Shown here: piece after piece, positions 52,754 to 60,929 of the stretch
Numbering within the stretch: the stretch's first letter is position 1
How the letters are laid out: each line of letters begins with the position of its first letter
DNA from: Peribacillus frigoritolerans
Lineage (GTDB): Bacteria; Bacillota; Bacilli; Bacillales; DSM-1321
NCBI RefSeq assembly: GCF_030676415.1
Contig: NZ_JAUUTW010000005.1
Coordinates: 1 to 64,000 of the forward strand
Direction: 5' to 3'
DNA length: 64,000 nucleotides
Position numbers and translations under genes: made by a program
Notes under the pieces: generated by a model
The model's database searches: none
What the model was told of the DNA's origin: nothing
Seen by the model: the letters and a program-made list of their open reading frames with translations, nothing else

Positions 52754-54670
52754 TTAAAGCGTTACAGGAAGAATGGATACAATCTTCTCTTTCACCTGTT
52801 CCGAAAGATCCTTTTCAATCAAAATCTGGACTGTTCCCGAATCATTGCTCGTCCTGATCAAACGCCCTATTCCCTGACGCAATCGAAGGAGCATGTATGG
52901 AAGATCCACTTCTTCGAATGCATCGGTAACCGAGTTGCGTTTGGCCTCGAAAACTGGATCGCGTGGCGGGAATGGAAGGGAGTGTATCACTACATTTTGT
53001 AATGAAGGCCCTGGAACATCAAGCCCTTCCCATAAGTGATAGGAGAAAAGGACAGATTGCTCATCCTCTTGGAACTTCTTAACAAGCTCGCTGATTTCCG
53101 CTTCCCCTTCAAAATAAAATGGATAAGAAGAAATTTTGCAGTTTTCCTTGAACCAATGCAATTCTTCTTTTGACTGGAACAACACTAGTGTTCGACCTTC
53201 ATTTTCCTCAATTGTCTTCATCGTATATTGAAGTTTTGCCAATTGATCTCCATTTTCGAAGGCCGGCATGTTCATTTTCATGACTTCATCGTAATCAAAT
53301 GGTGATTCAACGGAGAAGCTGTCATACTTTTCTATCCCTAAACTATCTGCAATATACTGGAAGGATTTATTATCCGATAATGTTGCCGATGAAAAAATGT
53401 AAGGGATTTTTTTAGAGAATACCTGTTCAGACAAAATATCCTGTACAAGCCTTGGCATGATGACCAAAGTTTTGGTCATTTCATTTTCTTCAAACCAAGA
53501 AACGGCCTGTTCATCCTTCACAAATAGAGAAAGGGAGTAGCCCAGCTGCTCTAAATATTCTTCCGTCACTTTTAAATCATAATCATTGATCGTGTACATT
53601 TCCGCTTCAAAAACAAGGTTCTCCTCTAACTCTTCAACCTTTTTGTGAAGCTTTTGGGCAAAGCTTGTTATTTCTTTGGACATCGGGATTTCATAACGAT
53701 TAGATCCGCTGACATGTATCGCTTTTTCATCCAACAAATCAAAAAATTCTTCATTGATATCAATTAAATCCTCAATGATGTATAAGGTTTCTTCACGAAC
53801 CTGATTGGCTGTAAGCAATTCTAAAACCGAAGCAAGGGTTTGTTCCCCAACTTTATAAGTTAAAGCCTTTTGAGCAGCAAATTCCAATAAGTGACCTTCA
53901 TCAAAGACAACGCAGCTATGATCAGGCAGCAATGGTAACTGTCCTTCACGCTTACGCTTTTCCTTAGTCCATACATGCTCCATGAAGAAGTCATGTGAAC
54001 AAATAATCAAATCACTTGATTTTCGGTAGTGGTCCCGTGATAGAGTTTGCCCACAACGATGGCGTTTATCACAAGTAAAACAGTTTTGGAGCTGATCCCA
54101 GCCAACTTTAGACCAGTCTTCATCATTTAAATATGGGTACTGTTTACGGTCCCCATATGCTGTATAGGCGTTCATCGATGAGTTATCATGGACAAACTTG
54201 GGAAGTTCATCATATAGCTGATCTATTCCCTCTGAATCTTCATGATTCACTGCATAATCCAATTTCTTAAGACATACATATTGATCGTGATATTTGGCAA
54301 GCCGAACATCCACTTCAATACCTAAAGCATTCTTGATTTTTTGGATGTCGCCTTCCTCTTTGACAAGCTGTTCAATCAACGTTTCATCTGCACACGAAAT
54401 AATTGCCGGTTTATTCGTATATCTCGCATAACAAATCGCATATAGTAAATAGACCAATGTCTTACCGGTCCCTACCCCTGCTTCAGCAAAACTTACATTC
54501 TTTTCTTTAAAGGCTTTTTCTAACTGAAAAGCCATGAAGATTTGTTCGTCACGCAGCTCAAATCCTTTTTCGGGAAGAATATCGTAAAAAACATCACCGA
54601 TCCATTCTGAAAGCTTATCGTAAAAAGAATCTTCCTTTGTTACCGAAAAAGGCAGTGTTTTAAGCATCAT
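52754..54670 (-). CDS. ypvA: DinG/XPD-like ATP-dependent helicase
   Basis: The 638-aa protein is a superfamily 2 helicase: Walker A AEAGVGTGKT, DEGH box (VVFDEGHLLE), and motif VI LRLRQGIGRLIRTSNDSG. Four cysteines (C in QYVCLKK, NCFTC and RC) lie between motifs Ia and II as in the Fe-S domain of XPD/DinG. It probably unwinds 5'-tailed DNA in repair. The size and place match B. subtilis YpvA. Confidence 0.88.
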   Translation of the reverse strand: MMLKTLPFSVTKEDSFYDKLSEWIGDVFYDILPEKGFELRDEQIFMAFQLEKAFKEKNVSFAEAGVGTGKTLVYLLYAICYARYTNKPAIISCADETLIEQLVKEEGDIQKIKNALGIEVDVRLAKYHDQYVCLKKLDYAVNHEDSEGIDQLYDELPKFVHDNSSMNAYTAYGDRKQYPYLNDEDWSKVGWDQLQNCFTCDKRHRCGQTLSRDHYRKSSDLIICSHDFFMEHVWTKEKRKREGQLPLLPDHSCVVFDEGHLLEFAAQKALTYKVGEQTLASVLELLTANQVREETLYIIEDLIDINEEFFDLLDEKAIHVSGSNRYEIPMSKEITSFAQKLHKKVEELEENLVFEAEMYTINDYDLKVTEEYLEQLGYSLSLFVKDEQAVSWFEENEMTKTLVIMPRLVQDILSEQVFSKKIPYIFSSATLSDNKSFQYIADSLGIEKYDSFSVESPFDYDEVMKMNMPAFENGDQLAKLQYTMKTIEENEGRTLVLFQSKEELHWFKENCKISSYPFYFEGEAEISELVKKFQEDEQSVLFSYHLWEGLDVPGPSLQNVVIHSLPFPPRDPVFEAKRNSVTDAFEEVDLPYMLLRLRQGIGRLIRTSNDSGTVQILIEKDLSEQVKEKIVSILPVTL

Positions 54671-54834
54671 GGTCTCCCCTTTTATCTATCATCAGTATAT
54701 AGAATCCGAATCATTATAATCTTAAGCAAAAGTATATTATCCTTTATTTCACATTAATAGTCAAGATATTTACCAACCATCAGAAATGAAACGTATTATG
54801 TATGCTGCCTGGTTGCCCCGATTCGTAAAATAAA

Positions 54835-54861
54835 AGACAGGCTCCAATAGAGAGCCTGTCT
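54835..54861 (-). terminator. Terminator of the cold-shock gene
   Basis: AGACAGGCTC and GAGCCTGTCT flank a short loop, with an A-rich left flank. Confidence 0.85.
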
Positions 54862-54881
54862 GTAAATAATATAGGGTTGAA

Positions 54882-55082
54882 TTAAGCTTTGTTTACGTTT
54901 GATGCTTGTGGTCCACGTTGACCTTGTTCTACATCAAATGTAACGTCTTGGCCTTCTTCAAGTGTTTTGAAACCTTCGCCTTGGATAGCTGAGAAATGTA
55001 CGAATACATCGTCTCCACCTTCACGTTCGATGAATCCAAAACCTTTTTCTGCGTTAAACCATTTTACTTTACCTTGTTCCAT
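54882..55082 (-). CDS. cspD: Cold shock protein, CspD-like
   Basis: This 66-aa OB-fold protein has both RNA-binding motifs, KGFGFIE and VFVHFS, and is acidic overall. It acts as an RNA chaperone. B. subtilis has CspD at the equivalent place beside ypvA. GGAGG lies 7 bp upstream of the ATG. It is monocistronic with its own terminator. Confidence 0.93.
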   Translation of the reverse strand: MEQGKVKWFNAEKGFGFIEREGGDDVFVHFSAIQGEGFKTLEEGQDVTFDVEQGQRGPQASNVNKA

Positions 55083-55274
55083 TTTTGTTGCCTCCTAGTG
55101 TGTTCTCCACACATTATATTACTATCCTTGCTCATTGAATATTAAGGTATTCCTTAAATCTGAACAAAAATAATTCATTATTAGAATAACAGAAAAGGAA
55201 ATGATAAGCAAGACTGGAACCTATTATGAATAAATCGTCCTGACTATCTAAATCCTCTGTTATATTCTACCTAT

Positions 55275-56423
55275 TTATTCACCTTGAGGTTGTCTTGGCG
55301 GCCTTTTCCCCCAATATTGATAAAGGTCAGCACGGATGAAACCATTGAACAATTTCCTTTTTTTCGTTGCAGGCTTACCGTAATGCTGTTCGAAGTCAGG
55401 ATTGGAGGTAATCATGTATACAGACCATGTATCAAGCTTCTTGAAGGCTTGGCCCATTTCTCTATACATCTGCTCAACCGCTTTTTGCTCACCAAGACGT
55501 TCTCCATAAGGCGGGTTCCCGACAATGACACCATACTCTTTCCTGGTCGAGATATCCCTCACCTGCATTTGTTTGAATTCAATCAAATCACCAAGTCCGG
55601 CTTCAAAACTATTCGCTTTAGAAATATCGACCATTCGATGGTCAATATCACAACCGGTTATGTCCAAGTACTGATCATAATCGGCTAAATCTTCAGCCTC
55701 AATCCGCGCTTCATCCCAAACCTTGCTGTCCATCCATGACCAGGTTTCAGATACGAATTCCCTGTTAAACCCAGGTGCAATGTTCTGCCCAATTAAGGCC
55801 GCCTCGATGGGAATCGTTCCAGATCCACAAAATGGATCTATGAAAGGTTTATCCGGTTTCCAATTGGTCAGCATGATTAACGCAGCTGCCAATGTTTCTT
55901 TAAGGGGTGCCTCCCCCTGCCCTGTCCGATATCCCCGTTTATGCAAACCAGCACCTGAAGTGTCCATGGTAAGTGTCACTACATCTTTTAAAATAGACAC
56001 TTCAATTTTAAACAAAGGACCAGTCTCTGCAAACCAAGATACTTGCTTATATTTGCTTTTCAATCTATCAACTATCGCCTTTTTGACGATAGCCTGACAA
56101 TCAGGGACACTGTATAGCTTTGACTTAACGGATTTTCCACTCACGGGGAACTCGACATCGGCTGATAAGTAATCTTCCCAATTCAAGGCCTTTGTTTTTT
56201 CAAACAACTCATCAAATGAATATGCTTTAAATTCTGCGACTTTAATTTTCACCCTATCGGCACTGCGCAGCCATAAATTAGAGCGGGCAATGGCAGATTG
56301 GTCCCCTTTATACGTGATTTTACCATTTTCGACTTGACAATCGTAACCAAGATCCCGAACCTCCTTGGCGACAATTGATTCCAATCCCATTGCTGATGTT
56401 GCGATAATATCGAATTGTTTCAT
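55275..56423 (-). CDS. ypsC: THUMP-domain 23S rRNA (guanine-N2) methyltransferase, RlmL/YpsC-like
   Basis: The 382-aa protein has an N-terminal THUMP domain (about 40-155) and a Rossmann methyltransferase domain. SAM motif I is DPFCGSGTIPIEAALIG and the catalytic NPPYGERLG is typical of N2-guanine methylation. It matches B. subtilis YpsC, which corresponds to the RlmL half acting on 23S rRNA. Its 3' end has GKRPPRQPQGE, a short basic tail. It is the gene left of rnpB. Confidence 0.92.
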   Translation of the reverse strand: MKQFDIIATSAMGLESIVAKEVRDLGYDCQVENGKITYKGDQSAIARSNLWLRSADRVKIKVAEFKAYSFDELFEKTKALNWEDYLSADVEFPVSGKSVKSKLYSVPDCQAIVKKAIVDRLKSKYKQVSWFAETGPLFKIEVSILKDVVTLTMDTSGAGLHKRGYRTGQGEAPLKETLAAALIMLTNWKPDKPFIDPFCGSGTIPIEAALIGQNIAPGFNREFVSETWSWMDSKVWDEARIEAEDLADYDQYLDITGCDIDHRMVDISKANSFEAGLGDLIEFKQMQVRDISTRKEYGVIVGNPPYGERLGEQKAVEQMYREMGQAFKKLDTWSVYMITSNPDFEQHYGKPATKKRKLFNGFIRADLYQYWGKRPPRQPQGE

Positions 56424-57021
56424 TAATCCTGCACCTTCTTTCCATTAATGCAAATCAATGGCACCTTTTCCGCGAATTTCTTTCATATATGTACTTAAGA
56501 ATTAGGCATTGATTTTAGACAGGTAAACCTTATTCAAAAGGTCCACCGCCTTTTTATATTTTAGTTTGTATTCTTCATTGTTTGCCTAGCTTATATCATG
56601 ATCATGTAGCGAGAACATTTATTAATTACCGTGAAATAAAGCTTTACTCAATTATCCATGTACCTTAAGATACACGCTGCAATTATATGATTGAAATCAT
56701 CCAAACCAATTATGTATGCTTCCCATCCATTATCCTAAAATTTGAAGTTTCTGTCTTGATACCTCATTTTAGGGCTAACAGAAGAGTTAAGGAACCTTTA
56801 TAAATAGGATACCCAGAATCATGAAAATGCTTAACATTCCAACAATATTTTTAAAAACGTTACCGACAGACTTCATTCAAGCCATTTTCTTTCCGCTTGA
56901 CACTTTTCGGATGGAATGAAAAACATGCCAAGTTCTAAGTTTAACACAGCGGTGTTTCAGAAAACGAAAAATAAATGGAAATGCCCAATCTTTTTATAAT
57001 CGGGCAATCTCCATAAACAAA
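56424..57021. other. Intergenic region without a recognisable gene
   Basis: It must contain the promoter of ypsC at its left end. A hairpin (TGCCCAAT ... A-TCGGGCA, about 56981-57007) lies behind the RNase P RNA terminator and may be a second stop. No coding frame is convincing. Confidence 0.5.
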
Positions 57022-57045
57022 AACTCCCCTTTTAAAAGGAGAGTT
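57022..57045 (-). terminator. Terminator of rnpB
   Basis: AACTC/GAGTT and CCTTTT/AAAAGG pair with one mismatch; A-run to the left gives TTTTTGTTT on the minus strand. Confidence 0.8.
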
Positions 57046-57054
57046 GTGCTTTTG

Positions 57055-57469
57055 GTGTTATATGATAACGTTCTGTAAGCCATGTTTTGTTCCTCAGTAC
57101 TGCAAGCGACTCGCGTCTCGTACTTCGGCGGTAATCATCTATCTACAGAAGCATGTGCTTCTGTCCTTCTCCTCGTTCAATTCCGAGGAAGAAAGCGCCC
57201 CTACCATTAATTTGGGTTTCTCGCTCGTGGGGTTTACCTCGTTCCACCCTTTACATTTCTGTAAAGGCTCCGTCACTGTGGCACTTTTATAGGTATTCAT
57301 GCCATATCCCAAAGGACTTAGGCATTTTCCCAGCCGTCAGCAATCCAAGATTGCTGCCCAAGCTTATTTTTTCGCCAGGCACGAACACTACGGACATCGC
57401 AGTCCGTGCGAGCATGGACTTTCCTCTACTGCATAAATGCAGCAGCAATTACCCAAACGTTAACATAAC
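57055..57469 (-). ncRNA. rnpB: RNase P RNA, type B
   Basis: The minus strand begins GTTATGTTAACGTTTGGGTA and has the universal P4 region GAGGAAAGTCCATGCTCGCA (57417-57427 for the core), then GTGTTCGTGCCTGGCG, TGCCACAGTGACG, GGTAAACCCC, GAGCGAGAAACCCAAAT and, at the end, ACAAAACATGGCTTACAGAA with the P1 partner. Length of about 415 nt and these parts match Bacillus type B RNase P RNA. It lies between ypsC and gpsB as in B. subtilis. The ends are estimated to a few bases. Confidence 0.96.
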
Positions 57470-57540
57470 ATTATTGATTATACTCCATTATTCATGAAAA
57501 CACAATACCAAAATCATTTTCATTTTTACAATGCAAAATC

Positions 57541-57852
57541 TCAGTCAAAAAGCTTGTTACCAAAAACGTGCTTTTCCAAGTTGGATAACCGTTTAAGGAT
57601 GTCAAAGTTAGTGGTTCCCGGAGTGGCACTTGGAGCAGGTTGATTTGGACGTTTTGTACTCTCTTCGGCTAGTTTTTTCAATTTAAGATTTTCTTGTTTA
57701 AGATCTTCAATTTCCTGATGGAACACTTCATAATCTTTAATGATCAGATCCAGGAATTGATCCACATCTTCAGGTTTATAACCGCGCATGGCTGTTTTAA
57801 AATCTTTTTCAAGAATATCTTTAGCCGTTAATTTTATCTTATCGGATAGCAT
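57541..57852 (-). CDS. gpsB: Cell division regulator GpsB
   Basis: This 103-aa DivIVA-like protein has an N-terminal membrane-binding/coiled domain ([20 protein letters not shown], then [14 protein letters not shown]), a P/T-rich linker and a short helical C-terminal end ([16 protein letters not shown]) that makes the hexamer. It shuttles PBP1 between division and elongation sites. Upstream of rnpB on the same strand, as in B. subtilis. Confidence 0.96.
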   Translation of the reverse strand: MLSDKIKLTAKDILEKDFKTAMRGYKPEDVDQFLDLIIKDYEVFHQEIEDLKQENLKLKKLAEESTKRPNQPAPSATPGTTNFDILKRLSNLEKHVFGNKLFD

Positions 57853-58055
57853 AAGACTTCACCTCAATACTTTCGCCAATACAATCGACTTTTTATTATT
57901 TTTTCAAATCTGCTTGGGTTTGTCAACGAAACACCTTTTTGTAAACTCACTGTTTCTATGAACGATATGTATTCCCATTAAATCTGTATCTAGATTTCAT
58001 CATAATATGATTATGCTTTAGAAACAACTTTTAATCCATAATTATTTTCACTCCA

Positions 58056-58610
58056 TCATTCTTCGGTCCAGCTCGCTTCTTCCGCAGCCAGTTGCAGATC
58101 ATCAAAGTTTATCTGAAAGATGGGGTATGGCTGTGTTTCGGCTTTTTTCATCGCCTCGAAATAAGGATATCGGGCTGATCCTTCTTTTTCAGCTTCGAAA
58201 ATGATGAGCATGGCATCGCTTTTATGGACCATATACCTATTTTTGATTTTCAGCTGTTGTGGCCCTTCATATGGTTTGTTGAAAATGGACTCAACAAAAT
58301 CGGCACGGGCCAATATGGATCGGTAATAGTCTTGATTCGTCTCGTTCCATGACTCTTCCTGTTTCAGGAAAGGAGTAAGCACCCCTAATTTAAGCTGATG
58401 ATATTCTTCCTGTAATTCGAACACCACTTCGGCACCCCATAGTTCCGTACCCAACTGACCTGAGATGATCACCCATTCCAGCCCATCTTCCACCAATGTC
58501 AGGAGACGCTCCTTCATCGCTTTCTTTATATATTTTACGGCTTCATGGTCATTTTTGAATATCCCGAATTCAAAAGCTTTGTAGCCCGTCATATACAAAA
58601 CCTTCATCAC
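58056..58610 (-). CDS. ypsA: SLOG-family protein YpsA (DUF1273)
   Basis: The 184-aa protein is a Rossmann-like SLOG protein: MKVLYMTGYKAFEFGIFKND start, VIISGQLGTELWGAEVVFEL in the nucleotide-binding half. YpsA of B. subtilis affects cell division and is found next to gpsB. ATG at 58608-58610 or the adjacent ATG; AAGGAG is 9-12 bp upstream. Confidence 0.92.
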   Translation of the reverse strand: MMKVLYMTGYKAFEFGIFKNDHEAVKYIKKAMKERLLTLVEDGLEWVIISGQLGTELWGAEVVFELQEEYHQLKLGVLTPFLKQEESWNETNQDYYRSILARADFVESIFNKPYEGPQQLKIKNRYMVHKSDAMLIIFEAEKEGSARYPYFEAMKKAETQPYPIFQINFDDLQLAAEEASWTEE

Positions 58611-58648
58611 TTGACTAATCTCCTTTTAACATGATTATGAAAGAAAAC

Positions 58649-58667
58649 AAGGGCTTAATAAGCCCTT
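58649..58667 (-). terminator. Terminator of the cotD-like gene
   Basis: AAGGGCTT and AAGCCCTT around a 3-nt loop; minus-strand U-rich tract behind. Confidence 0.75.
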
Positions 58668-58671
58668 ATTT

Positions 58672-59181
58672 TTAATAACCGAAATGCCTAGGCGGACAGT
58701 GTGGGTTATGCGGCGGCCTTCCACAAATCAAGTGTTGATTATAGCACTCGTTCACCACGGATTGAGTATGCGGGAAATAATGCTTATACGTGTTCACATG
58801 TTTATTGACATTTGTAGTATGTGATGGATGAACGACAGGAATCACTGTGTTCGATACATTCGTATTGACATATTGCTGTGTTGGAGAGACTTGCGCTGGG
58901 GCAACTTGAGATGGAGATGTTTGTGTTGGACCATATTGCGCTGGAGACACAGCCGTTGGCATTGGACTAGTATACGCTCCCATTACGTTGTTGGGGTGTT
59001 TACCGGTTGACGCACCCATTACATTGTTGGGGTGTTTACCGGTTGATGCGCCCATTACGTTGTTGGGGTGTTTACCGGTTGATGCGCCCATTACTCCAGG
59101 TGCGTTCCCGTATGCTCCCATTACATTGTTGGATGCTCCCATTACATGGGGTTTATTTCCTCCACAATTACGAAAATACAT
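58672..59181 (-). CDS. cotD: Inner spore coat protein, CotD-like, with expanded N-terminal repeats
   Basis: The 169-aa protein ends in the CotD domain (VVHPSHTTNVNKHVNTYKHY, then FPHTQSVVNE) with a His/Pro-rich tail. The N-terminal half consists of repeats around VMGASTGKHPNN (three perfect) with shorter VMGAS/VMGAY units, then a P/T/Q-rich stretch (VSPAQYGPTQTSPSQVAPAQ). CotD of B. subtilis is much shorter (about 75 residues), so the repeats are an expansion. It is expected to be sporulation-specific. The position between ypsA and yprB matches B. subtilis. Confidence 0.85.
   Translation of the reverse strand: MYFRNCGGNKPHVMGASNNVMGAYGNAPGVMGASTGKHPNNVMGASTGKHPNNVMGASTGKHPNNVMGAYTSPMPTAVSPAQYGPTQTSPSQVAPAQVSPTQQYVNTNVSNTVIPVVHPSHTTNVNKHVNTYKHYFPHTQSVVNECYNQHLICGRPPHNPHCPPRHFGY
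58981..59088 (-). repeat. 36-bp tandem repeat within cotD (three copies)
   Basis: Three copies (58981-59016, 59017-59052, 59053-59088) differ at only a few positions and encode VMGASTGKHPNN. The multiple of three bases keeps the frame, so copy number can vary without destroying the gene. Confidence 0.9.
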
Positions 59182-59636
59182 TTATAATACGTCCCCTTTC
59201 ATCATGATAAGTTTAGTCTTACCATTACAGACTATGAAAAGAAAGGGATACGTGTACTGATGAAATGACCTATTTATACAGTATAAGTATAAAACTACGT
59301 ATGGCTATCAATAAGTACACTATTATTATAAAATCTGGCTAACCTTCAAATGAACTGAGGAATTTTCTATAAAAAGGAATAGAGACTGTCTTTTAATGAA
59401 GTAAATAATACTATCGTTAAACAAAGGACAACAAAAAATAGAAATAAAGTCGTTTTATACATTTCTTCGCTCCGCTTTCACCTTGAATTTATGATGTAAA
59501 GGAATGAAATGAACGCTTCGGAATTTCACCCTCAACCCTTTCCATTTTACACATAATAGTTGAAGGCTACAATAATTGTATACATATTTTTTATTTTCAG
59601 CCTTTTGCACTAAAAGACCCTTTCGATTCCCATATT
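59182..59636. other. Intergenic region between yprB and cotD
   Basis: No coding frame with a ribosome binding site. It should include the cotD promoter; I did not find a convincing sigma-K -35/-10 pair. Confidence 0.5.
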
Positions 59637-60893
59637 TTATACAGAAATACCCTTAGATTGCTCTTTCTTTTCGAGCCGATGAATCCTCTTTTCCAATTCC
59701 AATTGTTTTTTCCCTGGCAAGGTCCCTTCCCTCACCATCTCTTGAAGTGCGATTATTGAACATTTTAAAGCTAGACCGACTTCCTTAAATTGATGTTCAT
59801 ATAATTTTGCACATTCAATCTGTGCCTGTATCCTAATTTGCACATTCCCTTTTAAGGCGACTTCCTTCCAAATTCCCAACGCTTCATTGAATTGTTTTTG
59901 CTTCTTTTTCTGGAAGGCTAAGGCATGGCCAGCTATTATCCGGTCTTCCTCATTCCCCGCTTCCACTATTTTTTCATATGTCTCGACCGACTCCTCTTTT
60001 TTTCCCAGATATGCGAGCCATCGTGCAATTTCCATGGACTCTTCCGTATACCCATCGATTTGGAGGATTTTTCGGGACAAATGAATATACAATGTGATCA
60101 GTGATAGGATATCCAATTCATTATGCTTCATGATCCCAAACAGTATTTCCGGATTCTTCCGCTCAACAAAATCAAAATAAATCATCGGTGCCAAATATCC
60201 TGGAATATCACCTTCCCTATGTACACCTAGAATATCTGTTTCGACTACTGATAATTTCACTCGTTCCAATTTGTTTCTCCAAAGGCGTCTTGAAGCATGA
60301 TATAAATCGAAATGTCCGAATTCCGGTAATTTTGGTACATGTTCTTTTATCAAGGTATGTCTGGTTTTTAGCTGGGGCCAATCAAAGGATTTACCATTAT
60401 ATGTGACCAGCGTTTCGTAATTGATGTTTTCCAGAAAGCTTTGATAAAGCGGGATTTCACTTCCAGGCTGCGGAAGGATATGTTGCTTCACGACTACTTC
60501 TTCACCTTCTAAATACGCATAGCCAAGTAAAAAAATCGTATTGCCGGCTCCGCCTCCAAGCCCTGTCGTTTCCGTATCGAAGAAAAACAGATCTTCACTT
60601 TTAACGCCCCTAGCGGATAGGGGATGCTCCAATGAAGTTCGATTCCACTCTTTTACGACCTTTTTCAGCTCGGAAAATGCATATAACCCGTGTTTGTGAT
60701 TTATAGGGTAGCGGACTTCCCTAATGAAACAATAGTCACCATCGAATTGAAAGGAAACGGTATCGTTCTCCAGCCACTTTTCAAAGTAAGGAATTTCGTC
60801 ATTCACTTTCTGGTCATTTTCTTCTACAGGAGAAGGATGTTTCCCTAGGTTCATATGCGTTTTCATACGGTTCAATTTATTTTTTAAAGACAT
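59637..60893 (-). CDS. mrfB: DEDDh exonuclease MrfB (YprB)
   Basis: About 418 residues. The N-terminal part has FFDTETTGLGGGAGNTIFLL (exonuclease motif I) and YNGKSFDWPQLKTRH (motif II) of an RNase H-like DEDD exonuclease; the C-terminal part has TPR-like helices. With MrfA it repairs mitomycin C lesions in B. subtilis. The ATG at 60891-60893 has AGAGGTG 7 bp upstream; the frame to 60920 is not used. It is 36 bp after mrfA, on the same transcript. Confidence 0.9.
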   Translation of the reverse strand: MSLKNKLNRMKTHMNLGKHPSPVEENDQKVNDEIPYFEKWLENDTVSFQFDGDYCFIREVRYPINHKHGLYAFSELKKVVKEWNRTSLEHPLSARGVKSEDLFFFDTETTGLGGGAGNTIFLLGYAYLEGEEVVVKQHILPQPGSEIPLYQSFLENINYETLVTYNGKSFDWPQLKTRHTLIKEHVPKLPEFGHFDLYHASRRLWRNKLERVKLSVVETDILGVHREGDIPGYLAPMIYFDFVERKNPEILFGIMKHNELDILSLITLYIHLSRKILQIDGYTEESMEIARWLAYLGKKEESVETYEKIVEAGNEEDRIIAGHALAFQKKKQKQFNEALGIWKEVALKGNVQIRIQAQIECAKLYEHQFKEVGLALKCSIIALQEMVREGTLPGKKQLELEKRIHRLEKKEQSKGISV

Positions 60894-60929
60894 AAAATCA
60901 CACCTCTTTTCACTTATCACTGCAATCTA

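Noticed and set aside
57044..57497. Open frames of 82 and 114 codons on the plus strand
   Set aside because: They are the antisense of the RNase P RNA gene; no ribosome binding site and no protein-like pattern.
58981..59088. Possible CRISPR array
   Set aside because: Adjacent 36-bp units without spacers, in frame in a coat-protein gene; it is a coding tandem repeat.
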